Below are positions 50,438-59,316 of a stretch of 64,000 bases of DNA, piece by piece (positions within the stretch are counted from its first letter, which is position 1; each line of letters begins with the position of its first letter). The stretch is from Myxococcus eversor. GTDB lineage: Bacteria; Myxococcota; Myxococcia; Myxococcales; Myxococcaceae. The notes below the pieces were generated by a model. It was not told where the DNA came from. It was given only the letters and a program-made list of their open reading frames with translations, and made no database searches. The DNA lies in assembly GCF_010894455.1 (NCBI RefSeq), contig NZ_JAAIXY010000014.1, positions 1 through 64,000 on the forward strand. The letters run 5' to 3'. The translations under genes and the position numbers were made by a program.

Positions 50438-52750
50438 TCAAGGCCGAGGGAATCCAGCGGCGCACAGCACTTTCGAGCCGTCCTGCCGGCGCAGCGGCGA
50501 GCACTCCGACGCGCGCTTCACCGAGTCCACCACCGCGTCCACCGTCAACAACTCCTGCAACACCTCCGGCTTGTCCGGCGCGCCGGGGCTGAGCACCAGG
50601 TACATGGGCACGCCCGCGCGGCCATGGTCCGCCAGCCGCGCTGTGATTCGCGCATCGCGGCGCGTCCAGTCCGCCACGAAGAACGCCACCCGGTGCTCGG
50701 TGAAGGCCGCGCGAACCTCCTCGCGCGACAGCACGGTGCGCTCGTTGAACTTGCAGGTGAGGCACCAGTCCGCCGTGAAGTCGATGAACACCGGCTGCCC
50801 CGCCGCCAGCGCGGAGGCCACCGCCTCGTCACTCCACGGCTGCGCCTGCGCCACCGTGGAAGACGCCCGAGCCGCCGGCGCCGCCTCCTCGAAGCGCAGC
50901 GCCGCCACACCCGAGCCCACCAGCACCAGCGCGGCCACCGCCAGCGTGCCCCACCGGCGCCCTCCCTCCTGGAGCTGCGACTGGCCATACACCCACGTGC
51001 CCAGGCCCACCGCGACGAGGAAGGCCAACAGCCGCGCCATGCCGTCCACCCCCGCCAGCCCGCCCATCACCCACACGAGCCACACCGTCGTGCCCAGGAG
51101 CGCGAAGCCCAGCACCTGCTTGAAGCGCTCCATCCACGCGCCCGGCTTCGGCAGCTTCTTCGCGAGCCCCGGCACCAGCACCAACAGACAGAAGGGCAGC
51201 GCGAGTCCCAGGCCCAGCGCGGTGAAGACAGCGAGCACCGTGAGCGGACCCGCCGCGAAGGCGAAGCCCACCGCCGTGCCGAGCAGCGGCGCCGAGCACG
51301 GCGTGGCCAGCACCACCGCGAGCACGCCCTCGCCCGCGCTGTGAAGCAGGCCGTGGCTCTGGTCCACCTTGCCCGCCAGCGCGGTGCCATCCATGCCCAC
51401 GTTGAAGACACCGAAGAGGTTGAGGGCGAACGCCACCAGCACCGCGCTCACCGCCGCGACGAACAGCGGCTCCTGGAACTGGAAGCCCCAGCCCACACCC
51501 GCGCCGCCCGCGCGCACCGCCAGCACCGCGCCCGCGAGCGCCAGCATGCTCGCGACGATGCCACCCGCGTATGCCGCCGCGTGCGCGCCCACCCGGCCCT
51601 GCTCCTGGCGCACCATGCGCGTGAAGCCGTACGCCTTGAGCGCCAGCACCGGGAACACGCACGGCATCAGGTTGAGCAGCGCGCCGCCCAGGAACGCGAA
51701 CAACAGCGCCATGCCCAGGCCCATCGTCGACTCCGCGGGCGCGGCCTTCGTGGCGCTCGACACCGGCTTCACCGCCGCGAGCGAATCCTTGATGGAGGGC
51801 GCCTTCGCCACGACGGGCGCAGCCGCCGCGCCCACGGTCGCCGCGAAGGGCGCCATGGGCACGTCGACTTCCAGCGCCTGATAACCGGTGGCCGCGGTCC
51901 CCAGGCGAAGCACGCCCTTGAGTCGAGGCTCGGCCTTCGGTGCATCCGGCTCCGCCTTGCCCTTCAGCGCGAAGCGCCCCGGAGCAGTCTGCGTGAGCGT
52001 CAACTTGTCCACGCCGGGGATGCGCTCGGGGACGAAGGCGTCCGTCTCCGAGGAGGGCACCGCCGCGCCACCGGGCAGCGACACCGTGAAGGTGCCGGTG
52101 AACTCCTGGCCCGCGGTGAGCTGCTTCACGTCCAGCGCGAGCGCGGCGGTGTGGCCGGTGTCCGCCACCGGGCGAGGCACCCGCGCCTTCGCCGCGTCGA
52201 ACGTCGGCGTCGACTCCGCGTCCACGAGCGTCGTCGGCCCGAGGGGAATCGAGCGCGTGAGCATCAGGTCGGCGGGGATGCAGTGCACCTCGCACACCAG
52301 CGCATTCACCGCGGCCGACAGGTTCAGCGCGCCGGTGGCCTGTTCGGAGGCCGTGGCCTGCGCGAAGAGGAGCACCTCGCCGTCATAGCCGTGGGTGACG
52401 ATGAAGCCGTCGGGCGTGCGGAAGGTGTTCGGAAAGGGCCACTGGAGCGCGCCCACCGTGGTGCCCGGCGTGTCCCAGGTGATGTCTGTCTCCAGGCCGG
52501 AGTCGCCCGGGTTCTTCCAGTAGATGTGCCAACCCGGGTCCAACCGGAAGCGCACTCCCACGCGAAAGGTGTCTCCGGGCTTCACCTGGGCGGCATCCAC
52601 CAGCAGCGCGGCCTCCAAGCGCGGGTTGCCCTCGTCGGGCGCGCCCGTGGCCACCGCGGACGGAGGCAGCGCCGCCTGCGCCACCGCCGCCACCAGCCAC
52701 ATGCCGATACCGCCCGCCAGGGCGAGCCTCTTGGACACCGAGTGCTTCAT
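50438..52750 (-). CDS. dsbD: Thiol:disulfide interchange protein DsbD
   Basis: 770 aa with signal peptide (ALAGGIGMWLVAAVAQA) and GGGAG before the ATG at 52750. N-terminal Ig-like alpha domain (residues 25-340), eight-helix beta domain (about 350-600; GGALLNLMPCVFPVLALKAYG and LATPCSAPLLGTAVG with the membrane Cys pair), C-terminal thioredoxin gamma domain with IDFTADWCLTCKFNE (Cys663, Cys666). It carries electrons from cytosolic thioredoxin to envelope thiol proteins, plausibly the redoxin downstream. Confidence 0.92.
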   Translation of the reverse strand: MKHSVSKRLALAGGIGMWLVAAVAQAALPPSAVATGAPDEGNPRLEAALLVDAAQVKPGDTFRVGVRFRLDPGWHIYWKNPGDSGLETDITWDTPGTTVGALQWPFPNTFRTPDGFIVTHGYDGEVLLFAQATASEQATGALNLSAAVNALVCEVHCIPADLMLTRSIPLGPTTLVDAESTPTFDAAKARVPRPVADTGHTAALALDVKQLTAGQEFTGTFTVSLPGGAAVPSSETDAFVPERIPGVDKLTLTQTAPGRFALKGKAEPDAPKAEPRLKGVLRLGTAATGYQALEVDVPMAPFAATVGAAAAPVVAKAPSIKDSLAAVKPVSSATKAAPAESTMGLGMALLFAFLGGALLNLMPCVFPVLALKAYGFTRMVRQEQGRVGAHAAAYAGGIVASMLALAGAVLAVRAGGAGVGWGFQFQEPLFVAAVSAVLVAFALNLFGVFNVGMDGTALAGKVDQSHGLLHSAGEGVLAVVLATPCSAPLLGTAVGFAFAAGPLTVLAVFTALGLGLALPFCLLVLVPGLAKKLPKPGAWMERFKQVLGFALLGTTVWLVWVMGGLAGVDGMARLLAFLVAVGLGTWVYGQSQLQEGGRRWGTLAVAALVLVGSGVAALRFEEAAPAARASSTVAQAQPWSDEAVASALAAGQPVFIDFTADWCLTCKFNERTVLSREEVRAAFTEHRVAFFVADWTRRDARITARLADHGRAGVPMYLVLSPGAPDKPEVLQELLTVDAVVDSVKRASECSPLRRQDGSKVLCAAGFPRP

Positions 52751-52957
52751 GCGTCTCCCGTTAACCCACCCGAAGCCGGCTCGCCAGCATCCGACGGGCC
52801 CCGCTTCCGAGGGAGAACCTTCCAGGCAGGGGGACATTCCCCGCGCCCGCCCGCGCCTGGGGCGTGCGACGGACCGTGGGACACCCCGGGTGACGCGGCG
52901 TGGACACCCAGGCCGCACCGGACAGGTGGGCAGCCGGGCGACCCGTGTAGGAGAGGC

Positions 52958-54211
52958 TCAGTCCTCCGACTTCCAGGGGGCCAGGGCGGGCAGCGGAAGC
53001 GCGGGGCCCACGCGGCTCAGGGTGACGCGGGAGACCTCGGAGTGCGCGCGGCGCATCACCAGCGCCTGGGGCTGCGCGGCGCGGCGCTCGACGATGCGGC
53101 GCAGGTCCGCCAGTCGCTCCATGTGTCGCTGCGGCGGAACTTCCTGCGAGCCCAGTCGCGCGAGCTTGTAGAGAGCGAGGTCCGCGGTCTCCAGCGCCGC
53201 CTCCGCGACGGACTGCTGGCGGCGGCCCAGGGCCTTCCAGGCGGCGGCCTCGGCGGCCACCAGCTCCAGCTCCGCGGACACCGCGCGCACGAAGCGGCCC
53301 TCTTCGCTGTCGGGCAGCACGCGCGCCACCGGTACGGGCAGGCGCCGTGTATCGGTGCCCTCCATGTACGAGGTCGTCACGCCCAGGCTCCAGTCGGCCG
53401 CGTTCAGCTTGCCGGCGAAGAGGACGCGGCGCGGGAAGGACTGGGATACCGCGCCCAGGGACGCGCTCATGGCGTCGCCCTCGACGCGCGAGGAGTAGCG
53501 GTGGCGGCAGCGCAGCTCCGAGAAGCCCGAGGGCAACACATACACGCGCGCGTCCGAGCCCACCTCGCCGAACAGCTCCGCGGACAGCGAGCCCACCGCC
53601 TGCGGCAGGCCCTCCGGGTCATCCACGTGGACAAAGCCGGTGCCGGAGGGGCCAGTGAGCGCCTCCAGGATGTCGGGCAGGTAGTGCCGCCCCAGTCCCA
53701 GCGCGTGCAGCACGACGCCGGACTCCACGACGCGCGCGCCCAGCGTCTTGAACTCGGAGAGGTGCGAGGGGCCGACGGACGGCTCGCCATCCGTGAGCAT
53801 CAACACTTGCGGACGCGCGCCGGGGACGAGCACGCGGCGCACGGCCTCCGCGCCCCGCTCGACGGCCTCGTGCAGCGCGGTGCCCTCACCGGACTCCAGC
53901 CGTGACAGCGCCTTGAGGAACGTCGTCTTGGCGGCGGCGTCCATCGCGCGCACGGGCAACAACTGCTCCGGCTCCGCGTCGAAAGTCAGCAGGCCCAGGT
54001 AGTCGCGAGGACTGGCGCGCTCCACCAGGGACTGCGCGGCCTGCACGGCGGCGAGCAGCGGGACACCGCGCATGGACGCGCTGCGGTCCAGCACCAGGTT
54101 CGCCGTCACGGGGGCGCGAGGCGCGTCCGCGTCCGCCTCCAGCGTGACGAGCAGCAGGACTTCGCGGCCGTTCTCCCCGTCGCGCTCCACTGCCAAGGCC
54201 GTCTGCTTCAT
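52958..54211 (-). CDS. vWA domain protein
   Basis: 417 aa, no signal peptide, GGGAG before the ATG. Von Willebrand A domain at the N-terminus with MIDAS DRSASM (about 42-47), the helix QAAQSLVERASPRDYLGLLT, Thr in EGTALHEAV and Asp in VLMLTDGEPSVG. The C-terminal 200 residues are beta-rich then helical. Such proteins resemble the Ca-activated/YfbK group and bind partners through the metal site. It ends 207 bp before dsbD on the same strand; a functional link is not shown. Confidence 0.85.
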   Translation of the reverse strand: MKQTALAVERDGENGREVLLLVTLEADADAPRAPVTANLVLDRSASMRGVPLLAAVQAAQSLVERASPRDYLGLLTFDAEPEQLLPVRAMDAAAKTTFLKALSRLESGEGTALHEAVERGAEAVRRVLVPGARPQVLMLTDGEPSVGPSHLSEFKTLGARVVESGVVLHALGLGRHYLPDILEALTGPSGTGFVHVDDPEGLPQAVGSLSAELFGEVGSDARVYVLPSGFSELRCRHRYSSRVEGDAMSASLGAVSQSFPRRVLFAGKLNAADWSLGVTTSYMEGTDTRRLPVPVARVLPDSEEGRFVRAVSAELELVAAEAAAWKALGRRQQSVAEAALETADLALYKLARLGSQEVPPQRHMERLADLRRIVERRAAQPQALVMRRAHSEVSRVTLSRVGPALPLPALAPWKSED

Positions 54212-54432
54212 CCGTGCTCCCGCGCGCTCTCACGAGACATCCTGCCGCGAACCGCCCCGTGAGCGACGACGTCCCTCACGACCGAAGTCTCATGGGCCAC
54301 AACACCCGAAGGCATGCATCCGCAGGGGAAGGCTTCCACGTCGAGGATGTGGGCAGATACACCTCGGAAGCAAGAGGTAGCGCCCTTCACACCCGACGTG
54401 GGGGTAGATCCTGACCGCGTGCGGGGGGGCGA

Positions 54433-54759
54433 CTAGCGAGTCACGCCACAGGCCGCGCAGTGCCGCGCTTCGGGCGTCCGGAGCGGCTTGCCGCAGTGCG
54501 CACAGGGCGGCCCATACTGACTGAGCCGGTGGTGCATCACCGCGTTGGCGTTCGTCTCGCGAAACCCGGTGAGCCGCTCGTACTCCTCACACACGGGCCG
54601 GAACCGCTCCTCGATGATGAAGCGCCGCTCCGCGCTCGGCGCCTCCGCCGGGCTCCGTGGAGAAAACGCCGCCCGGTACAGTCCGGCGACCCGCGCGAAC
54701 TCCTCCTCGTCGAGCATCGGCACGTCCAACTTGCAGCGCCAGCACCACAGCACCTTCAT
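54433..54759 (-). CDS. Small zinc-ribbon protein
   Basis: 108 aa; GGAGG lies just upstream of the ATG at 54759. Cys pairs at both ends: VLWCWRCKLD (Cys6, Cys9) and PPCAHCGKPL and HCAACGVTR, giving two or three zinc ribbons. Middle part helical (EEFARVAGLYRAAFSP; FRPVCEEYERLTGFRETN). Resembles small conserved proteins of unknown function in many proteobacteria. No partner gene. Confidence 0.75.
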   Translation of the reverse strand: MKVLWCWRCKLDVPMLDEEEFARVAGLYRAAFSPRSPAEAPSAERRFIIEERFRPVCEEYERLTGFRETNANAVMHHRLSQYGPPCAHCGKPLRTPEARHCAACGVTR

Positions 54760-54984
54760 CCGAGCCTCCCGCCCCACGCGCGCGCATGCGGAAGCTTCGC
54801 GCACGACGCCAGGGCGCGCTCAACGACGACAGCCTGAAGGAGAAGATGACGGGCGCCCCGGACACCGGGCGTCACCGGGAAAACACCGGCCCGGGAGCCA
54901 CCCACTCAGGGCGCCACCGCACGAGCCGAACCACCAGTACGAAAGAAGCGCCCCCGCGCATCCGCGGGCCGCGGGGGCCGCGAA

Positions 54985-55149
54985 TCACTCCGCCGCGCTC
55001 CAGCCGCCCCACTTCTCCTCGGAATAGCCCCACATGCGGCCACCAGGAGAACCATCCACGGAAATCACGGACTCACTCTCACCATCTTCGGCGAGGTCCA
55101 CATACGGCAGCCCTTCATCGTCCATGTAGGTGGTGTCATCGTGAACCAT
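54985..55149 (-). CDS. Very small acidic protein
   Basis: 54 aa. AAGGAG at a good distance before the ATG at 55149. Acidic (VHDDTTYMDDEG, LAEDGESESVISVDGSPGG) with an aromatic C-terminus (MWGYSEEKWGGWSAAE). No known motif, and no membrane or signal segment. The clear ribosome-binding site supports it despite its size. Function unknown. Confidence 0.6.
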   Translation of the reverse strand: MVHDDTTYMDDEGLPYVDLAEDGESESVISVDGSPGGRMWGYSEEKWGGWSAAE

Positions 55150-55726
55150 GTCCGACTCCTTTTGGGCGCTCCGCTTCAGGGAAGGTGGACGGCCTTTCGG
55201 CTCGCCTCCTCGTGGGCGCCCCCCTGTTCGGTCCGCGTGGGTCCGCACGATGCGGTGCCCGGCTCAAAACTCGTTGACCGATTTACCGACCATGGTGACC
55301 ATGTCGCCCCGCGTTGTAAAGCCCTTGGGGCATCAAAGTTCCATCCCTCGTTCCGGCCCCTCGCCTGCCCGCCCGCCCTCCAAGCTTTGTCCCAATTATT
55401 TCAGTGGGTTGAGAAGGAGTTCAGTGCCTGACAGGCTGCGAGGCCGTCGTACAAGGTAGGTCGGACTGGCGTCGGAGGGAACCACACAGCAGTCAACACC
55501 GCGGCATTTTCAAGGCGGTAGCCTGACAGTGCGGGTGTCAGTAAATCCGTGGAGCGAGCAAGCTTGCTCGCTCGTGGCGCCGCTTCCGTGCTTCAGTCCC
55601 GGACACCCCGCCCGCTCAGCGCTTGATTCGAGAATCACCCCTGTTAGGGTTGACGGGCACTCCAGTTTTGCCGCGTCGCGGCAACGGGCCTTCCGCCGCG
55701 TCCCCCCAGAGGTCCTCCGAGTCCCA
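55150..55726. promoter_or_regulatory. Long regulatory region upstream of the iron-sulfur oxidoreductase gene
   Basis: 577 bases with no convincing gene. Two palindromic elements stand out: a 22-bp perfect palindrome at 55552-55573 and an inverted repeat CTGACA/TGTCAG (55523-55528 / 55536-55541, 7-nt spacer). A weak sigma-70-like pair TTGATT (about 55623) and TTAGGG follows. Both elements lie 154-204 bp upstream of the ATG at 55727, so an operator role for one or both is plausible. Confidence 0.5.
55552..55573. promoter_or_regulatory. 22-bp perfect palindrome, candidate operator
   Basis: The arm GAGCGAGCAAG (55552-55562) is followed directly by its exact reverse complement (55563-55573), with no spacer. 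Arrangement in repeated GAGC-type half sites resembles TetR-family operators, in particular those controlling fatty-acid oxidation genes, but the bases differ from the known ones. It is 154 bp upstream of the start codon. Confidence 0.55.
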
Positions 55727-57943
55727 ATGAGTCCCATCATCACCGGCCTATTGCTTGCCATCGCCATCCCCATCTTCGTGATGACCATGTCTGGTCGCGT
55801 GGGCGTGTTGCTCGCGATGAAGAAGACGGAGAACCGGCTCGACAACATCCCGCTGCGCATCAAGCGGCTCGTGCTCTTCGGGCTCGGTCAGAAGCGCATG
55901 GTCGACCCGGAGGAGTTCACCCCGGGTTTGATGCACGTGCTCATCTACGCGGCCTTCATGGTGCTGCAGATTCGCACCATCATGATGTTCGCGATGGGCT
56001 TCTCGTCCGGCGCGCTGGAGCTCTTCACCGACCTGAGCCACCCGTTCTGGATGGACAACGGGGCGCTGCTGGGCGCCTACCGTGGATATCTGCTGATCAA
56101 GGACCTGGTGGCGGCGCTGGCCCTGGTGGGCTGCGGCTACTACGTGTGGACGCGCTGGAAGGTGAAGCCGGACCGCATGTCCCAGTCCTGGGAGGCGTAC
56201 CTCATCCTGGGCTTCATCTCCGGGCTGATGGTGTCGGAGTTCATCTTCGGCGGCAGCCACATGGTGGCGGCGCAAGCGGCGGCGCAGCAGGTGCCCATGG
56301 GCGCCACGCAGGTGCCCGCGGCCCCGTCAGCACTGGTGTGGTGGGAGCCTGTCACCAGCCTCGTCGGCATGGTGATGATGCCCCTGGGCCCCACGGCCGC
56401 GCACGTGCTGGGCATCGGTGGTTTCTGGCTCCACCTGGTCATCGTCCTGGCGTTCCTGAACTTCCTGCCCATCGGCAAGCACTTCCACATCATCACCGGC
56501 CTGCCCAACGTCTTCTTCCAGCGCACCCACTCCACCGGCAAGCTGCCCACGCCGAATCTGGAGAAGGAGGAGTTCGGCACCGCCACGGTGAAGGACCTCA
56601 CCTGGAAGCAGGGCCTGGACTTGTACTCCTGCACGGAGTGCGGCCGCTGCCAGACACACTGCCCCACGTACATCACCGGCAAGCCGCTCACGCACAAGGC
56701 CGTCAACCAGGACCTGAAGCATTGGATCTGGGACCACGAGCAGTGGGTGGAGGAAGGCTACGGCCCCAACCGCATCAAGGAGCCGCTGCAGGAGATTGTC
56801 GGCGGCGCGCTGAGCTCCGAGACCATCTGGGCCTGTACCAGCTGCGGCTGGTGCGAGCAGGCGTGTCCGGTGTTCATCGAGAACGTGCCGCGCCTCATCG
56901 ACATGCGCCGCTACCAGGTGCAGGTGAAGGCGGACTTCCCCCCCGAAATCCAGCGCGTGTTCGAAGGCATGGAGCGCCAGGGCAACCCCTGGGGTCTGGG
57001 CCAGGACCGTCGCGACGAGTGGGCCGAGGACCTGGCGCTGCCCACGTGGGGTGACGACGGCGGGCCGTACGAATACCTGTTCTTCGTGGGCTGCGCGGGC
57101 AGCTACGACGACAAGCAGAAGAAGGTCAGCCGCTCGCTGGTGAAAATCATGCGGGAGGGGGGCGTGAGCTTCGCCACGCTGTCCAAGCAGGAGATGTGCA
57201 ACGGCGACTCCGCGCGCCGCATGGGCAACGAGTACCTGTACCAGACGATGGCGAAGACGAACGTCGAGTCGTGGAACTCGATGGGCGTGAAGGCGGTCAT
57301 CACCCAGTGCCCGCACTGCTTCAACACCATCAAGAACGAGTACCCGGAGTTCGGCGGCGAGTACCGCGTCATCAATCACACGGAGCTCATCAACGAGCTG
57401 CTGCGCGAAAAGCGCATCAAGCTGTCCGCGGTGATGAACACCAAGCTGACGTACCACGACCCCTGCTACCTGGGCCGGCACAACGGCGTGTATGACGCGC
57501 CCCGCGAAGTGCTCAAGTCCATCCCCGGGCTGGAAGTGGTGGAGATGCAGCGCAGCAAGCGCGAGGGCTTCTGCTGCGGCGCCGGTGGCGGTCGCATGTG
57601 GATGGAGGAGCACATCGGCACGCGCATCAACCACAACCGGTTGAACGAAGTGGCGCTGACGCTCAAGCACGCCGAGGACCCGACCACGCCGTTCCCCAAC
57701 GCCTCGGACAAGAAGAAGCCGGGCATGGTGGGCGACTACAAGGAGAAGGGCGGCACGGGCATCGTCGCCGTCGCGTGTCCCTTCTGCTCGACGATGCTCG
57801 GCGACGCGGTCAACGACACCGGCCGCGAGGAGAACATCAAGGTCAAGGACATCACCGAGCTGGTCGCCGACGCGCTGGAGGTCCGCGGCGGCGCGGCCAG
57901 TGGAGTGGCTCCCGGTGCGACGCTGAGCGCCAAGCCGGAGTAG
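55727..57943 (+). CDS. Membrane-bound iron-sulfur oxidoreductase (EtfD/FadF- or HdrD-like)
   Basis: 738 aa. Start at ATG 55727, giving SPIITGLLLAIAIPIFVMTM. N-terminal six-helix part (residues 1-270, with His residues possibly ligating heme b), then two [4Fe-4S] motifs CTECGRCQTHCP (Cys302-Cys312) and CTSCGWCEQACP (Cys370-Cys380), then two CCG domains (FFVGCAGSY, QCPHCFNTIKNEYP, HDPCYLGRHNGVYD, GFCCGAGGGRMWM, ACPFCSTML). This layout is used by quinone reductases that take electrons from electron-transferring flavoprotein in fatty acid oxidation. Followed by a strong terminator (57964). Confidence 0.87.
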   Translation: MSPIITGLLLAIAIPIFVMTMSGRVGVLLAMKKTENRLDNIPLRIKRLVLFGLGQKRMVDPEEFTPGLMHVLIYAAFMVLQIRTIMMFAMGFSSGALELFTDLSHPFWMDNGALLGAYRGYLLIKDLVAALALVGCGYYVWTRWKVKPDRMSQSWEAYLILGFISGLMVSEFIFGGSHMVAAQAAAQQVPMGATQVPAAPSALVWWEPVTSLVGMVMMPLGPTAAHVLGIGGFWLHLVIVLAFLNFLPIGKHFHIITGLPNVFFQRTHSTGKLPTPNLEKEEFGTATVKDLTWKQGLDLYSCTECGRCQTHCPTYITGKPLTHKAVNQDLKHWIWDHEQWVEEGYGPNRIKEPLQEIVGGALSSETIWACTSCGWCEQACPVFIENVPRLIDMRRYQVQVKADFPPEIQRVFEGMERQGNPWGLGQDRRDEWAEDLALPTWGDDGGPYEYLFFVGCAGSYDDKQKKVSRSLVKIMREGGVSFATLSKQEMCNGDSARRMGNEYLYQTMAKTNVESWNSMGVKAVITQCPHCFNTIKNEYPEFGGEYRVINHTELINELLREKRIKLSAVMNTKLTYHDPCYLGRHNGVYDAPREVLKSIPGLEVVEMQRSKREGFCCGAGGGRMWMEEHIGTRINHNRLNEVALTLKHAEDPTTPFPNASDKKKPGMVGDYKEKGGTGIVAVACPFCSTMLGDAVNDTGREENIKVKDITELVADALEVRGGAASGVAPGATLSAKPE

Positions 57944-57963
57944 CGCACGCGCGAAGCAGACAC

Positions 57964-58008
57964 AGGGCCCTTTGGCTTCCACCGCGAAGCCGAAGGGCCC
58001 TTCGTCGT
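57964..58008 (+). terminator. Strong bidirectional terminator hairpin
   Basis: AGGGCCCTTTGGCTTC (57964-57979) pairs with GAAGCCGAAGGGCCCT (57986-58001) with only one G-T mismatch, loop CACCGC, then TTCGTCGTTTC. It lies between the iron-sulfur gene stop (57943) and the stop of the convergent DUF2378 gene (58018), so it may serve both. Ends GGGCCCTTCGT. Confidence 0.8.
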
Positions 58009-58017
58009 TTCAGGCGC

Positions 58018-58572
58018 TCACTTCACCCACTCCAGGAGGAACGTGCAGGCGGAGCCCTCGCGCGCGACGATGGAGACACGAGGCTCCTTCGCGCCGGAGA
58101 GGGTGAGCAGGAACTCCAGGACGCCGACGTAGTAGTGGGGCCTGTCGTTGATTTCGCTGAGCCACAACTCCGCGCGCCCGGGAGAGATGGCCTTCACCTG
58201 CGTCTCCACGTAGTTGTCCGTGCCGCGAAAGCCCCGGTTGAGCTGGAACAGCATGAACTGCGGCCCCAGCGCGCGAGCGCCCACGCCCAGCATCCGGCCG
58301 AGCACCGTGGCCAGCAGGCCCTCCATCACCGCGTGGCCCAACAGGCGCCAGGCCTCCTCGAGCGGTTTGTCCGGCCACAAGTCGCGCAGCACGATGTGCT
58401 GCCAGCGCAGCCACGAGGCCAACGGATACGTCGGCAGCAGCGGGACGGACAAATCCAACCCCGCCTCGCGCAGCAGGCGCCACGCGTCCTCGGACAGGCG
58501 GTCCTTCAGCGCAATCTGGAAGAGGCCCTGCACCGTCCCGCTCAGGACGATCTTCGGCTCGGACGTCGCCAT
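58018..58572 (-). CDS. DUF2378 (TIGR02265) family protein
   Basis: 184 aa. GGAG about 7 nt before the ATG at 58572. Matches the myxobacterial paralogue family TIGR02265: IVLSGTVQGLFQIALKDRLS near the N-terminus, YPLASWLRWQHIVLRDLWPD, a GHAVMEGLLATVLGRML helix, and HYYVGVLEFLLTLSGAKEP. Many copies occur in Myxococcus genomes; none has a known function. Shares a terminator with the convergent gene. Confidence 0.85.
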   Translation of the reverse strand: MATSEPKIVLSGTVQGLFQIALKDRLSEDAWRLLREAGLDLSVPLLPTYPLASWLRWQHIVLRDLWPDKPLEEAWRLLGHAVMEGLLATVLGRMLGVGARALGPQFMLFQLNRGFRGTDNYVETQVKAISPGRAELWLSEINDRPHYYVGVLEFLLTLSGAKEPRVSIVAREGSACTFLLEWVK

Positions 58573-58763
58573 GCGGTGACTCCTCCGGGGGCTCGACATC
58601 AGGCCGGCACGCGCGCCTCCCCGGAAGGCACCGCACTTCCACCGGCGCGAGGTCTCACTTCGAAGCGAGGGCGGACCGTACGCGCGACCTCTCCCTCACG
58701 GTGCGGGGCCACTCGGGCGTGGAGGCTGGTGAACGCCGCGAGTGTCCGGACACGGACGCGCGC

Positions 58764-59240
58764 TCAGGGCTTGCGTTGTTTTTCCGAACGCAGCGCCCGC
58801 TCCAGCCGCTTCGTGGGCCCGGCATCCCCGAGCTTGCCCGTCACGTATGCGCCCGCGGACGCGAGCTTCCGGCGGAAGTCGTCCTTCGGCGGGGTGGTGG
58901 GCGGAGAGGCCGTGCCCGGGCCGGTGATGGCATCCGAGCGCAGCAACAGGGGCACCATGGAGCGCTCGTCCTCCGTCGCGCACTCCCACAGCGCCGACAC
59001 GCAGTTCGAGCTGCCATGGGCGGCGGCGATGATGACCGCGGACTCGCCGATGCGGTTCGTAATCGTCGCGTCCGCGCCCGCCTTCAGCAGCAGCTCCACC
59101 AGGCCGGTGTGTCCCTCCCGCGCCGCCACCATCAGCGGCGTGAGTCCCTCGTCATCGAACGGGTCGGGGTGCTCGCCCGCGTCGAGCTGGGACTTCAAGG
59201 ACTCGCGGTCACCCGCGAGCACGGCATCGAAGAGGGACAT
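58764..59240 (-). CDS. Ankyrin repeat protein
   Basis: 158 aa; AGGAGG before the ATG. Two to three ankyrin repeats: FDAVLAGDRESLKSQLDAG, TPLMVAAREGHTGLVELLLK and a third degenerate one (ESAVIIAAAHGSSNCVSALW). The C-terminal 60 residues are basic and disordered (Pro/Lys-rich, ending SEKQRKP). Protein-protein interaction role, partner unknown. Confidence 0.85.
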   Translation of the reverse strand: MSLFDAVLAGDRESLKSQLDAGEHPDPFDDEGLTPLMVAAREGHTGLVELLLKAGADATITNRIGESAVIIAAAHGSSNCVSALWECATEDERSMVPLLLRSDAITGPGTASPPTTPPKDDFRRKLASAGAYVTGKLGDAGPTKRLERALRSEKQRKP

Positions 59241-59316
59241 GGCAGCCTCCTGGCGGCGGACAGCATCGCGCCTCGGGGACGCGGATGCCAGGGGGCCTGA
59301 GCGCCTGGAGACAGGA

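Noticed and set aside
50219-53905. Very long open frame (over 1200 codons) on the plus strand
   Set aside because: Rich in His, Arg, Gln and Glu with no domain; it is the shadow of the dsbD, redoxin and vWA genes on the other strand, whose products are clearly recognisable.
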